Shown: positions 17,594-26,484 of the stretch, in pieces
Layout of the letters: each line of letters opens with the position of its first letter
Position numbering within the stretch: position 1 is the first letter of the stretch
Assembly (NCBI RefSeq): GCF_019880635.1
Contig: NZ_JAINVX010000002.1
Span: 434,001 to 498,000, forward strand
From: Hanstruepera marina
GTDB taxonomy: Bacteria > Bacteroidota > Bacteroidia > Flavobacteriales > Flavobacteriaceae
Length of the DNA stretch: 64,000 nucleotides
Reading direction: 5' to 3'
Made by a program: the position numbers and the translations under genes
The notes under the pieces: generated by a model
Databases searched by the model: none
What the model was told of the DNA's origin: nothing
Seen by the model: the letters and a program-made list of their open reading frames with translations, nothing else

Positions 17594-18208
17594 ATCATAG
17601 AAATTCTATTATCATTTATTTTGGCTACTTCAGCATTAGCTATTTCTCCTGGGCCAGATAACATTTATGTGTTAACACAAAGCGTTGTAAATGGGTCAAA
17701 ATATGGTTTGGCTACTACAGCAGGTTTGATTTCTGGCTGCATTATTCATACCACCTTGTTAGCATTTGGGGTTTCCGTGATAATCAGAGAAAGTGAAACA
17801 TTGTTTTTCGCCATCAAATTGCTAGGAGCGTTATATTTGGTGTATTTAGCATACAAGGTTTACAAAAGTAGCAGCGCAATTCATTTGTCGAATGGTTATA
17901 TTCCGAAGAAGTCTTTAATACAATTGTTTAAACAAGGCTTTATAATGAATGTACTAAACCCAAAAGTTACGATTTTTTTTTTAGCTTTTTTCCCTGGGTT
18001 TTTATTTAGTGATACATTAAGTACGGTTCTTCAGTTTTATGTTTTAGGTTTTGTTTTCATGGCAGTATCCTTAATCATTTTTTCATTTATAGCCTTACTT
18101 GCAGGAAAAATATCAGACTATATAAAATCGCATAAAAATCTTGGTTTTGTATTAAAGTGGCTCCAAATAGTAGTGTTTATAAGTATTGCTATTTTAATTT
18201 TGATTTAG
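17594..18208 (+). CDS. LysE/RhtB-type amino-acid exporter, non-canonical start
   Basis: An inner-membrane exporter of the LysE family (amino acids or homoserine lactones), about six helices. The family motif AISPGPDNIYVLTQS is near the N-terminus, followed by LGALYLVYLAYKVYK and NPKVTIFFLAFFPGF. The start is unclear. The only canonical start at the N-terminus is a TTG at 17621, which would cut off about half of the first helix. The frame stays open upstream to a stop at 17582 and would encode IIEILLSFILA before the motif, as in homologues, but contains only ATC (17594), ATA (17597) and ATT (17603) as possible starts. I give 17594 as the likely N-terminus; initiation there is inferred. Its stop overlaps the next start. 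Confidence 0.75.
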   Translation: MIEILLSFILATSALAISPGPDNIYVLTQSVVNGSKYGLATTAGLISGCIIHTTLLAFGVSVIIRESETLFFAIKLLGALYLVYLAYKVYKSSSAIHLSNGYIPKKSLIQLFKQGFIMNVLNPKVTIFFLAFFPGFLFSDTLSTVLQFYVLGFVFMAVSLIIFSFIALLAGKISDYIKSHKNLGFVLKWLQIVVFISIAILILI

Positions 18209-18978
18209 TGACTGTGTTTAGCATTAATAAAAAAATATCCTTTTGGCTAATACTAACTTTTGTGGTTTTTACAATAGTCGGCACGCTTTCCCATGAAATC
18301 GGTCATATTGCTGTAGCTAAATATTTTGATTATGAAACGTATTTGAGTTATGGTAGTATGTACCATTTGACTAAAGGCTATAAGCAGGATAAATATGTTG
18401 TAGAATTAGAACAATTGGAACAAAAGTTTCAAGATGAAGGTATAACAAATCTTGAAGAACTAGATGAAAACGAATTAGATCATTACAATAATTTGGTTGC
18501 CAAAATACAAGGTAAATTTCCAAACAACAAAGCTCATGATTTATGGATAACCATTGGAGGACCAGCACAAACTATTTTAATGTGTTTGATAGGTCTTTTT
18601 ATGCTCTATGTTAGAAAATCAAAGCAACGTAGTGATTTTAAAATTTTGGACTGGTTGGGGGTTTTTCTGGGATTGTTCATTTTACGTGAGGTTTTTAATA
18701 CGGTTATGGCAATTTTTACAATACTAATTTCTGGTTCAACTCAATTTTACGGTGATGAATTTAGAATATCAAGTGCATTGGACTTAAACCAATGGGTTGT
18801 TCCTATACTAACCATGTTAATAGGTTTAGCTGTTTCAATGTATATCATTTTTAAGATTGTTCCCTTAAAGTATTGGTTTACTTTTATTGTGTCTGGTTTT
18901 ATTGGTGGTGTTTTAGGATATGGTATTTGGTTTGGCTTTTTAGGGGAATTATTATTTCCTGATCCAATCAGTTTTTAA
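18208..18978 (+). CDS. Membrane zinc metalloprotease, M50/site-2-like
   Basis: I start it at GTG 18208, overlapping the LysE stop by one base (TAGTG), which suggests translational coupling; an upstream in-frame extension would lie inside lysE. The 256 residues have about five membrane helices. The first contains the zinc-protease motif LSHEIGHIAVAKY (HExxH), as in M50 site-2 proteases, followed by a soluble stretch of about 80 residues. A second helix holds TIGGPAQTILM, resembling the conserved Gly-Pro segment of M50 enzymes. The usual NPDG third-ligand motif is not clear; Asp in LDWLG or DEFR could serve. A divergent family with unknown substrate. Confidence 0.75.
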   Translation: MTVFSINKKISFWLILTFVVFTIVGTLSHEIGHIAVAKYFDYETYLSYGSMYHLTKGYKQDKYVVELEQLEQKFQDEGITNLEELDENELDHYNNLVAKIQGKFPNNKAHDLWITIGGPAQTILMCLIGLFMLYVRKSKQRSDFKILDWLGVFLGLFILREVFNTVMAIFTILISGSTQFYGDEFRISSALDLNQWVVPILTMLIGLAVSMYIIFKIVPLKYWFTFIVSGFIGGVLGYGIWFGFLGELLFPDPISF

Positions 18979-19008
18979 GAAAACGTTTTCGTACAAGACA
19001 ATCTTTAT

Positions 19009-19016
19009 TATCTTTG
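19009..19016 (+). promoter_or_regulatory. -7 element, nearly leaderless promoter
   Basis: TATCTTTG fits TAnnTTTG exactly and ends only 6 bases before the ATG at 19023. The -33 position (near 18986) reads GTTTTC, a poor match. If used, the mRNA leader would be a few bases at most. Confidence 0.45.
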
Positions 19017-19022
19017 AAATTC

Positions 19023-19886
19023 ATGAATAAACCTATTAAAATCATTGAATGTCCACGTGATGCCATGCAAGGTATCAAGACTTTTATTCCAACTGAAAAA
19101 AAAGTGCAATACATTCAGTCGTTGTTACGTGTAGGCTTTGATACTATTGACTTTGGAAGCTTTGTATCACCTCGGGCTATTCCACAGATGGTTGATACTG
19201 CAAAAGTATTGGCGCAATTAGATTTATCTAAATCCACCTCAAAACTTTTGGCCATTATAGCTAATACAAGGGGCGCTAGTGATGCCTCACAACACAGTGA
19301 AATAGATTATTTAGGGTATCCGTTTTCAATTTCTGAAAATTTCCAGATGCGTAACACCCATAAAACCATTGCGCAATCGGTTGTAACTTTGAAAGAAATT
19401 TTAGAGATAGCTGATAAATCGAATAAAGAAGTGGTGGTTTATATTTCCATGGGCTTTGGTAATCCATACGGTGATCCTTGGAATGTGGATATAGTAGGCG
19501 AGTGGACCGAGCGCTTGAGTAATATGGGCGTCAAGATTCTATCATTGAGTGATACCATTGGGAGTTCAGACCCTGAAAATATAGATTATTTGTTTTCCAA
19601 TTTAATTCCAAAATACCCAGAAATAGAATTCGGAGCGCATTTACATACCACACCTTCTACTTGGTTTGAAAAAGTTGATGCTGCCTATAAAGCTGGATGT
19701 AACCGTTTTGATGGCGCAATACAAGGTTTTGGCGGCTGCCCAATGGCCAAGGACGAACTCACAGGTAATATGCCTACTGAAAAGCTATTGTCATACTTCA
19801 CTACAAAAAAGAAATCAGACCTCAATGCTATGAGTTTTGAGAGTGCTTATAACGAAGCCACTAAAATATTTTCAGCATTTCACTAA
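19023..19886 (+). CDS. HMG-CoA lyase-like (HMGL family) enzyme
   Basis: Probable hydroxymethylglutaryl-CoA lyase (EC 4.1.3.4), which splits HMG-CoA to acetyl-CoA and acetoacetate in leucine catabolism. The start is the ATG at 19023; an in-frame TTG 9 bases earlier is part of the promoter. The 287-residue TIM barrel keeps the catalytic Arg-Asp (IECPRDAMQG), the metal-binding HLH (FGAHLHTT), FDGAIQGFGGCP, and the active-site Cys loop GGCPMAKDELTGN near residue 238. It fits with the leucine dehydrogenase in this window, but HMGL-like enzymes also include isopropylmalate and homocitrate synthase relatives; those are longer. A terminator follows directly. Confidence 0.88.
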   Translation: MNKPIKIIECPRDAMQGIKTFIPTEKKVQYIQSLLRVGFDTIDFGSFVSPRAIPQMVDTAKVLAQLDLSKSTSKLLAIIANTRGASDASQHSEIDYLGYPFSISENFQMRNTHKTIAQSVVTLKEILEIADKSNKEVVVYISMGFGNPYGDPWNVDIVGEWTERLSNMGVKILSLSDTIGSSDPENIDYLFSNLIPKYPEIEFGAHLHTTPSTWFEKVDAAYKAGCNRFDGAIQGFGGCPMAKDELTGNMPTEKLLSYFTTKKKSDLNAMSFESAYNEATKIFSAFH

Positions 19887-19890
19887 TCAT

Positions 19891-19925
19891 AAAAAAAGCT
19901 ACTTGAATCAAGTAGCTTTATAAAT
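19891..19925. terminator. Bidirectional terminator
   Basis: A-run, 10-bp stem AAAGCTACTT (19895-19904) / AAGTAGCTTT (19910-19919), loop GAATC, between the convergent HMG-CoA lyase-like and TonB-receptor genes. Confidence 0.85.
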
Positions 19926-19943
19926 TTAGACTAATTCATAGTT

Positions 19944-22163
19944 TTAAAACCTAAACTCTAATCCTGCGTTAGCTGCAAAAGGCATACCTGGTCTCAAGCC
20001 AGCAGGTACTCTCGAAACGGCATAGGTAGTATCTAAGGCATTAATTATATTTCCAGTTAAACTAAAGTGATCATTAAAATGGTATTTTGCTGAAAAATCT
20101 AATACAAAATTTGAATCAACTTTTTCGTTTTCTGGTATGGCACCAGTTCCAGCCATTGTTCTAAATTCTCCCAAATAGCGCCCACTGGCATTTATCTCAT
20201 ATTTTTTGTGTTCTAAAGACACCATCAGGTTAAATTGATGTTCTGGAATGTAAGGTAATTTGTCACCTTCTTGAACTTCGCCCCATAGATCATCATCGCT
20301 TCCAAAGCTATTTTGAAATTCAGCGTTTGTGTAAGTATAGCCAAATGAAATTGGCAGAGCAAATTTCTCGTTATTGGAAAGCAAATCGTAGTTTAACAAT
20401 GCTTCAAGACCAGCAACATTAACTTCTCCTGCATTGAATTGTTCTAATGATCCTGTTCCACCAGTTGCAGCTAAATCACTGCCTAATAGATTGCTGTAAT
20501 CATTAAAGAAAACTGCAACTTCACCTGTTAGACCATCAACTGCAAACCTTGAACCGAATTCGTAATTAATACTTTCTTCTGGTTTTTGCCCATCCTGATT
20601 ACTAGGTGGAGAAAATCCTTTATGCACACCACCAAAAATGGATGTCATGTTATTAAACTTATAGCTAAATCCAATTCCAGGAATAAAGACATCAACTTTA
20701 TTCTCAAGAGAGGCTAAATTTAGACCAGAACGGTTCACATCATTTTTACCATAATCATCTCGATTAAGAATAATATTTTCATAACGTAGACCTGGTGTTA
20801 CAGTTAATTTATTATATCTGAATTTGTACATGGCATAGGCTGCAAATGCTTTGGCTGCACTAACTCTGTTAGCATCAGTTCCAGGTGTTCCAGCTGTGGT
20901 CATGGTCATTAACCCTTCAATATTTATTTTGTAATTATCTACCCATTGAAAACGATCTTCCTCATCGTAGTGATACCTTAATCCAACTTCAATATCGTGA
21001 AATGTATTGTCGCCTTTGTAATGATAATCCAATTTAGTTTGAATACCTTTTGAATGGTATAACCTGTTATTGGCTTTTACTCGCAACGCATCGTCTGGAG
21101 AGTTTATTTCACCTCTTACTATTTGCATATAATCAGCATACGTTTCTGGATTACTGACAATATTGGCAATTCCAACACGGTCACCATTTAACGTCACATC
21201 ATTTAATTTGTACCAGTTGCGTTGAAATCTGTTATAATATCCTGTTGTCGTAATTCTAAAATCAGGTGTGAAGTCTAGGCTATGGGTTGCCATAAATTGA
21301 ATATGTTCAGTATTCATTCTATCAACTTGGGAAGAAGCATATCTATCAAACGGACTGGTTTCAAAATCCTCATCAGTTAACCCTAGATAGGTTTCATTAG
21401 AAGTTTCGTCTGAATATTGAAACTTAAACTCTAATGCTTGTTTAGTTTTGGCATCATGACTTGAGTTTACTCTAAATTTTGCAACTACATCATTTTTGTC
21501 AAAACCTGTATTTTGGTTGTCCAACAGATTTTTAAAACCATCGGAATTATAGTTCAAGTATTCTACCATATAACCGAAATTTTCTTTACTGTCACCAATT
21601 TTAGCCTGAAATTGTCCTGTGTTAAAGGTTCCATAACTACCAAAAACTTTACCGTAAAATGAATCTGGTATTTGAGTCGAAACCATATTAATGGCTCCAC
21701 CAGTTGTAAATGGCCCATATTGCACCTGGCTACTTCCTTTTAATATTTCTATGGCCTCCATTCTCGCAATAGAAGGGAAGTAATAAGCAGCTGGGGCACT
21801 ATAGGGAGCTGGCGCAATTAAAACGCCATCTTCCATAATAGAAATTTTGGCACTACGTTCTGGTGACGTTCCACGTAGACTAATGTTTGGTCGTAATCCA
21901 TAACCATCTTCTTCATAAATATTTACTCCAGGAACAGTTCTTAATACACGGTTAATATCTGTGTAATTAAATTTTGCTAATTCTTCAGGAGAAATGTAGT
22001 AGGCAGAACCTGTTCGATTTTTTGCCACATATTTGTTTCCAAAGATAACGTTTGTAGAAATTATAACTTCACTTAAATCTTGAACCGAATCGAGCGGTTT
22101 TTCATTTTGAGCGACTATAGATAAACTTAAAAGTACTGTAAATAGTGATAAATAGTATTTCAT
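19944..22163 (-). CDS. TonB-dependent outer-membrane receptor, FecA-like
   Basis: A 739-residue outer-membrane transporter: signal peptide 1-18 (ends SIVAQ), N-terminal plug domain (about 30-165) with LRTVPGVNIYEEDGYGLRPN, ISLRGTSPERSAKISIMEDG and the PYSAPAAYYFP block, then a 22-strand barrel (about 180-739) ending in the aromatic C-terminus LEFRF. The plug motifs and lack of a carboxypeptidase-like N-terminal domain or SusD partner favour a siderophore or ferric-citrate role over glycan uptake. It stands alone, with its own promoter in the divergent region shared with guaB. I cannot identify a Fur box with confidence. Confidence 0.92.
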   Translation of the reverse strand: MKYYLSLFTVLLSLSIVAQNEKPLDSVQDLSEVIISTNVIFGNKYVAKNRTGSAYYISPEELAKFNYTDINRVLRTVPGVNIYEEDGYGLRPNISLRGTSPERSAKISIMEDGVLIAPAPYSAPAAYYFPSIARMEAIEILKGSSQVQYGPFTTGGAINMVSTQIPDSFYGKVFGSYGTFNTGQFQAKIGDSKENFGYMVEYLNYNSDGFKNLLDNQNTGFDKNDVVAKFRVNSSHDAKTKQALEFKFQYSDETSNETYLGLTDEDFETSPFDRYASSQVDRMNTEHIQFMATHSLDFTPDFRITTTGYYNRFQRNWYKLNDVTLNGDRVGIANIVSNPETYADYMQIVRGEINSPDDALRVKANNRLYHSKGIQTKLDYHYKGDNTFHDIEVGLRYHYDEEDRFQWVDNYKINIEGLMTMTTAGTPGTDANRVSAAKAFAAYAMYKFRYNKLTVTPGLRYENIILNRDDYGKNDVNRSGLNLASLENKVDVFIPGIGFSYKFNNMTSIFGGVHKGFSPPSNQDGQKPEESINYEFGSRFAVDGLTGEVAVFFNDYSNLLGSDLAATGGTGSLEQFNAGEVNVAGLEALLNYDLLSNNEKFALPISFGYTYTNAEFQNSFGSDDDLWGEVQEGDKLPYIPEHQFNLMVSLEHKKYEINASGRYLGEFRTMAGTGAIPENEKVDSNFVLDFSAKYHFNDHFSLTGNIINALDTTYAVSRVPAGLRPGMPFAANAGLEFRF

Positions 22164-22205
22164 TTTTATTTAGACTTATTATAAATAGGATTAATTTAAC
22201 GGCTG

Positions 22206-22236
22206 CAAAAGTAGTAGCAAAAATTACTTCTCGCAA
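22206..22236 (-). promoter_or_regulatory. Promoter of TonB-receptor gene
   Basis: On the minus strand: TTG (complement of 22234-22236), 20-base spacer, TACTTTTG (complement of 22206-22213). The transcript would start near 22199, about 35 bases before the ATG. Confidence 0.6.
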
Positions 22237-22420
22237 GTTTATTTAGAATAAATAAAAATAAAAAAATGTAATTGTTTGGTTATTAATGTGCTATCAAATG
22301 TTAATTTTTTTTGAGTTGTTATATTGACTGAAAATGCGACTAGTTTTAGCTATAACCTTTCTTAAAATGACATAATATGTTATTAACATACTATTAAAAT
22401 AGAAATCCATATTAAAATCG

Positions 22421-22428
22421 TATATTTG
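22421..22428 (+). promoter_or_regulatory. -7 element of guaB promoter
   Basis: TATATTTG fits TAnnTTTG and ends 26 bases before the guaB ATG (22455). No TTG is visible at the -33 distance. The 150 bases upstream are A+T-rich with no structure I can name; no purine riboswitch-like fold is apparent. Confidence 0.5.
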
Positions 22429-22454
22429 CACGCAATTATAACTGTAATTGCATC

Positions 22455-23927
22455 ATGATCGCACATCAAAACAAAATTGTTGGAGAAGGTTTAACTTATG
22501 ACGATGTCCTTTTAGTTCCTGCTTTTTCTGAAGTCTTACCTCGCGAAGTCAATATTCAAACTAAATTCACAAAAAACATTACTATCAATGTACCTATAGT
22601 CTCTGCTGCTATGGATACGGTTACCGAAAGTAAAATGGCAATAGCCATGGCACAGGAAGGCGGTATTGGCGTTTTACACAAAAACATGACTGTTGAAGAA
22701 CAGGCCTCTAAAGTTAGAAAAGTAAAGCGTGCAGAAAGTGGTATGATAATCGATCCGGTTACATTACCCTTAACAGCTATAGTTCGCGATGCTAAAGAAA
22801 ACATGGCAGAACATAGTATTGGAGGTATTCCTATTGTGGATGAAAATGGTGTTTTAAAGGGTATTGTTACCAATCGTGATTTACGTTTTGAAAAAAATAA
22901 TAACCGGCCAATAGTGGAGGTTATGACCTCTGAAAATTTGGTTACAGCTGGTCAAGGAACATCGCTCGTGGATGCTGAAGATATTCTACAAGAGAATAAA
23001 ATTGAAAAATTACCTGTGGTTGATGATAATTATAAACTTATAGGTTTAATTACTTTTAGAGATATAACTAAATTAACTCAAAAACCGAATGCCAATAAAG
23101 ATGCTTTTGGCCGTTTAAGGGTTGCTGCTGCCATTGGTGTAACTGGAGATGCAGTAGACCGGGCTGAAGCTTTGGTTAATGCAGGAGTAGATGCTATAAT
23201 AATTGATACCGCTCATGGTCATACTAAAGGTGTGGTAAATGTATTAAAGGATGTGAAATCTAAATTCCCCAATTTAGATGTTATAGTTGGTAATATTGCT
23301 ACAGGTACAGCTGCCAGATATTTGGTTGAAGCTGGGGCTGATGCTGTAAAAGTAGGTATTGGACCCGGTTCTATTTGTACTACTCGAGTTGTTGCGGGTG
23401 TTGGATTTCCACAGTTTTCTGCTGTTTTAGAAGTAGCAGCGGCCATAAAAGGTTCTGGTGTTCCTGTTATTGCCGATGGCGGAATTCGTTATACAGGCGA
23501 TATTCCTAAAGCAATTGCTGCAGGAGCTGATTGTGTGATGTTAGGATCGTTATTGGCAGGTACTAAAGAATCACCAGGAGAGACTATAATATATGAAGGT
23601 AGAAAATTCAAATCCTACCGTGGCATGGGATCGGTTGAAGCTATGAAACAAGGTAGTAAGGATCGTTATTTCCAAGATGTAGAAGATGATATCAAGAAAT
23701 TGGTTCCAGAAGGAATAGTGGGTCGTGTACCTTATAAAGGCGAATTAAATGAAAGTATCCATCAGTTTGTAGGTGGTTTACGTGCTGGTATGGGTTACTG
23801 TGGTGCTAAAGATATTGAAACGCTTAAGGAAACTGGTCAATTTGTAAAAATAACGGCTTCAGGAATAAACGAAAGTCACCCACATGACGTGACCATTACG
23901 AAAGAATCACCAAACTATTCCCGTTAA
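22455..23927 (+). CDS. guaB: Inosine-5'-monophosphate dehydrogenase
   Basis: Committed step of GMP synthesis: NAD-dependent oxidation of IMP to XMP (EC 1.1.1.205), cytosolic tetramer. The 490 residues are the standard length. TIM barrel opens with [20 protein letters not shown]; a two-CBS (Bateman) regulatory insert spans about 95-210; the active-site Cys loop [13 protein letters not shown] is near residue 307; the mobile flap holds [10 protein letters not shown] and a later [11 protein letters not shown] segment. The final 4 bases overlap the convergent DUF3784 gene. Confidence 0.97.
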   Translation: MIAHQNKIVGEGLTYDDVLLVPAFSEVLPREVNIQTKFTKNITINVPIVSAAMDTVTESKMAIAMAQEGGIGVLHKNMTVEEQASKVRKVKRAESGMIIDPVTLPLTAIVRDAKENMAEHSIGGIPIVDENGVLKGIVTNRDLRFEKNNNRPIVEVMTSENLVTAGQGTSLVDAEDILQENKIEKLPVVDDNYKLIGLITFRDITKLTQKPNANKDAFGRLRVAAAIGVTGDAVDRAEALVNAGVDAIIIDTAHGHTKGVVNVLKDVKSKFPNLDVIVGNIATGTAARYLVEAGADAVKVGIGPGSICTTRVVAGVGFPQFSAVLEVAAAIKGSGVPVIADGGIRYTGDIPKAIAAGADCVMLGSLLAGTKESPGETIIYEGRKFKSYRGMGSVEAMKQGSKDRYFQDVEDDIKKLVPEGIVGRVPYKGELNESIHQFVGGLRAGMGYCGAKDIETLKETGQFVKITASGINESHPHDVTITKESPNYSR

Positions 23928-24238
23928 TTGGAATTATTGTTCTTGTAAGCTTTAGAATTTGATTTAATTAGGAGATACGGAATACCTATAATGCTCACCA
24001 TTATGATGGCATAGAAGCTTATCTGTTCGTTTTCTAATTGTTTTGATAGTATATAGCCAAGAATAATTAACAAGGCCATAGCAAACATGACATTTCTAAA
24101 TAGAGTAGCTATTTTCTCAATGTTGTAAGTTGCTTGCTCTTCTTTAGACATGGTGTTGTAGCCTGCAATAAGGTTATAAAATTTCCCATGTTTTATCAAA
24201 ATTCCTAAAATGACGAAAATAATTGCTGTTGCTATCAT
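23924..24238 (-). CDS. DUF3784-like small membrane protein
   Basis: A 104-residue inner-membrane protein with three helices (about 2-18, 48-66, 73-92). After the first helix comes [21 protein letters not shown] (split here as [13 protein letters not shown] and SKEEQATYN), the pattern typical of DUF3784 proteins. Function unknown. It starts 2 bases after the stop of the 78-residue gene, so the two are probably co-transcribed; its tail overlaps the end of guaB by 4 bases. Confidence 0.75.
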   Translation of the reverse strand: MIATAIIFVILGILIKHGKFYNLIAGYNTMSKEEQATYNIEKIATLFRNVMFAMALLIILGYILSKQLENEQISFYAIIMVSIIGIPYLLIKSNSKAYKNNNSN

Positions 24239-24240
24239 AT

Positions 24241-24477
24241 TTATTCTTGATATAATTGTCCGCGATGTGGTTTTAAAGCATCGCGAATAGGTTTCATAAT
24301 ATTTTCTGGTACAACCATAAATGCAATAGCATGCATATCGTTAATGGTTTGAAAGCCAGTAATATTCAAATTTAATTGTTCTGTTTTTATATAATCCTTC
24401 AAGTGAATTTCATGATGTTCAGCTGTCTTTTCAGCATAGGGACCTCTAAAATCCCAAATTAATTTCAACATTCTCAT
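24241..24477 (-). CDS. Conserved small cytosolic protein, function unknown
   Basis: A 78-residue soluble protein: LIWDFRGPYAEKTAEHHEIH near the start, then INDMHAIAFMVV and MKPIRDALKPHRGQLYQE. The length and His-rich helix recall small ferredoxin-fold proteins of Bacteroidota that I have seen only as hypotheticals. It precedes the DUF3784 gene by 2 bases on the same strand. A second in-frame ATG two codons in (MRM) could also be used. Confidence 0.65.
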   Translation of the reverse strand: MRMLKLIWDFRGPYAEKTAEHHEIHLKDYIKTEQLNLNITGFQTINDMHAIAFMVVPENIMKPIRDALKPHRGQLYQE

Positions 24478-24550
24478 GGTAAAACAGACATTTGGTTATG
24501 GTAGTTAAAAGGAAATAACTTCAAAAATTCATTATTTATATAAAATTAGG

Positions 24551-24558
24551 TAATTTTG
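24551..24558 (+). promoter_or_regulatory. -7 element of fatty-acid hydroxylase promoter
   Basis: TAATTTTG fits TAnnTTTG and ends 35 bases before the ATG at 24594. The -33 region has no clear TTG. Confidence 0.45.
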
Positions 24559-24593
24559 CAAAACATTTAGTCCAAATCTAAATAAAAGAAATT

Positions 24594-25238
24594 ATGAAAC
24601 CACGAGTAACGACAGAATTTCAAGCTGGTCAGGCACAAATTTTTAAAAACCCATTTTTGGAAAGTTTGACCAAGACCGATCCTATATCTAATATTATTGT
24701 TTATGGCCTAACTAATTTGATATTAGGTTATGTGGCTATTGAAGTTATGGGATTAAGCGTTCTGCAATTTGTTGGTTTATTTATTGTAGGATTGTTTTTT
24801 TGGACGTTTGCCGAATATATGTTACACCGTTATGTGTTTCATTGGGTAACCGAAGCTAAATGGTCTCAACGCTTTCATTTTATCATGCATGGTGCCCACC
24901 ATCACTATCCAAAAGACGAAGAGCGTTTGCTTATGCCTCCAGTACCTGGATTAATTTTAGCATCTATATTATTTGGGTTTTTCTTTTTGATTTTTTGGAT
25001 TGCAGGCTATACACAGTTGGTTTATGGCTTTTTTCCTGGTTTCTTTGTAGGGTATTTAATGTATTCGTTTGTTCATAGAGCAACCCACGTTATGAGACCG
25101 CCAAAACGTTTTAAAAATTTATGGATGCATCATAGTTTGCACCATTATCAATATCCTGACAAAGCATTTGGAGTGTCTAATACATTTTGGGACAAAGTGT
25201 TTGGAACTATGCCTCCTAAGGCTCAAAGAAAAAAATAA
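24594..25238 (+). CDS. Fatty-acid hydroxylase (sterol-desaturase superfamily), FA2H/Scs7-like
   Basis: A 214-residue inner-membrane di-iron enzyme. The eight-His pattern is complete: HRYVFH, HFIMHGAHHHYPKDEERL, HRATHV and HHSLHHYQYPDKAFGVS. The HGAHHxxPxDExRLxxPP signature is that of fatty-acid 2-hydroxylases (Scs7/FA2H), which add a 2-OH to the acyl chain of sphingolipids or other lipids with O2 and an electron donor. Four helices surround the His clusters. Flavobacteria make 2-hydroxy fatty acids and sphingolipid-like sulfonolipids, so a role there is plausible inference. There is no fused cytochrome b5 domain. Convergent with the M48 gene, 9 bases apart. Confidence 0.88.
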   Translation: MKPRVTTEFQAGQAQIFKNPFLESLTKTDPISNIIVYGLTNLILGYVAIEVMGLSVLQFVGLFIVGLFFWTFAEYMLHRYVFHWVTEAKWSQRFHFIMHGAHHHYPKDEERLLMPPVPGLILASILFGFFFLIFWIAGYTQLVYGFFPGFFVGYLMYSFVHRATHVMRPPKRFKNLWMHHSLHHYQYPDKAFGVSNTFWDKVFGTMPPKAQRKK

Positions 25239-25247
25239 CTCCTTCAG

Positions 25248-26480
25248 TTAGCCTTTTAAATTTTTTATTCTACTTAATAGTGTTGGATGCGAATAGTGCA
25301 TAAACACATAAGCAGGATGTGGCGTTAAATTACTTAAACTATTTTTAGAAAGTTTTTTAAGCGATGTAATCAATGGCTCTGCTTTGTAGGTCGCTTTGGC
25401 ATAATTGTCTGCCTGATACTCAAACTTTCTGGAGAATCCATTCATAATTAATCCAGTTATTTCAGAAATTGGCGAATACAATAATCCAAATGCTATTAGT
25501 CCAACATGAAAACTGGGTATTTCTACACCCAAAGCATTGGATAGAAGTGGATTGGATATAAAAACAGAAAGTATATATAGGGTGAGTCCAGTTAATAACA
25601 CCGAAGCCACTAGATTGAAAATAATGTGCTTCTTCTTATAATGGCCTACTTCATGAGCCAATACTGCTACAATTTCATCTTCGTCCAAATCGTTTATTAA
25701 TGTGTCAAAAAGTGTTACCCGTTTTTCGCTACCAAAGCCAGAAAAATAGGCATTGGCTTTTGTGCTGCGTTTAGAGCCATCAATAACAAAAATTTTATTT
25801 AGCTTAAAACCAACTGTTTCAGCATAAGCCGAAATTTTGTCGCGTAAAGAACTCGCTTCTAAAGGTACTTGTTTGTTGAATAAAGGCACAATCAATCGTG
25901 AATAGAACATATTCATAAACAAGGTAAATACAGCAACGGTTCCCCAAGCATATAACCAAAAATTGACTTTTGTTAATTGATAAAACCAGATGATTAGAGC
26001 CAGAATTCCACCACCTAGAACAGCCATCATTATCCAGCCTTTTATTTTGTCTAGAACGAATGTTTTTTTTGTGGTTTTATTAAACCCAAATTTTTCCTCA
26101 ATTACAAATGTTTTATAATAGGAAAAAGGTAAGGTAAGAATGTCGCTGCCAATCATAATAATTCCAAAGAAAATTAAAGCAATTATTATTGGATTGCTTG
26201 AATAACTTCTAGCTATATTATCCACATATTCAAAGCCATCTAAAAACAAAAAAGCAAGTGTTAAAAGCAGCGAAAACGTAGAGGTAATAATACCAAATCT
26301 ATAATTGGTTAGCTTGTAGCTTTGTGATTTTTTATACGCATCGGCATCATAGACATCGTTGATGTCTTTAGGTAAATCATCATTAAAATGTTTGGCGTTG
26401 AGTGCGTCCAATATTTTATCAATAATAAAATTGATAATGATAATGGCTGTAATGATCCAGAATAAGGAAGTAGCTGTCAT
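25248..26480 (-). CDS. M48 family membrane zinc protease (Ste24/CAAX-protease type)
   Basis: I start it at ATG 26478-26480 (MTATSLFWIITAI), 4 bases after the upstream stop; the frame is open further but would overlap that gene. The 410-residue protein has about seven membrane helices. The zinc site is VLAHEVGHYKKKH near 274, with the third ligand Glu in the later helix FEYQADNYAKATY. Bacterial Ste24-like proteases degrade damaged membrane proteins; there is no prenylated substrate in bacteria. Its coupling with the rRNA methyltransferase gene is a plain operon arrangement. Confidence 0.92.
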   Translation of the reverse strand: MTATSLFWIITAIIIINFIIDKILDALNAKHFNDDLPKDINDVYDADAYKKSQSYKLTNYRFGIITSTFSLLLTLAFLFLDGFEYVDNIARSYSSNPIIIALIFFGIIMIGSDILTLPFSYYKTFVIEEKFGFNKTTKKTFVLDKIKGWIMMAVLGGGILALIIWFYQLTKVNFWLYAWGTVAVFTLFMNMFYSRLIVPLFNKQVPLEASSLRDKISAYAETVGFKLNKIFVIDGSKRSTKANAYFSGFGSEKRVTLFDTLINDLDEDEIVAVLAHEVGHYKKKHIIFNLVASVLLTGLTLYILSVFISNPLLSNALGVEIPSFHVGLIAFGLLYSPISEITGLIMNGFSRKFEYQADNYAKATYKAEPLITSLKKLSKNSLSNLTPHPAYVFMHYSHPTLLSRIKNLKG

Positions 26481-26484
26481 TATG

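Noticed and set aside
22164-22454. Riboswitch or Fur box in the largest gap
   Set aside because: Two divergent promoters explain the region; there is no recognisable purine riboswitch fold, and the A+T-rich stretches give many chance partial matches to a Fur box.
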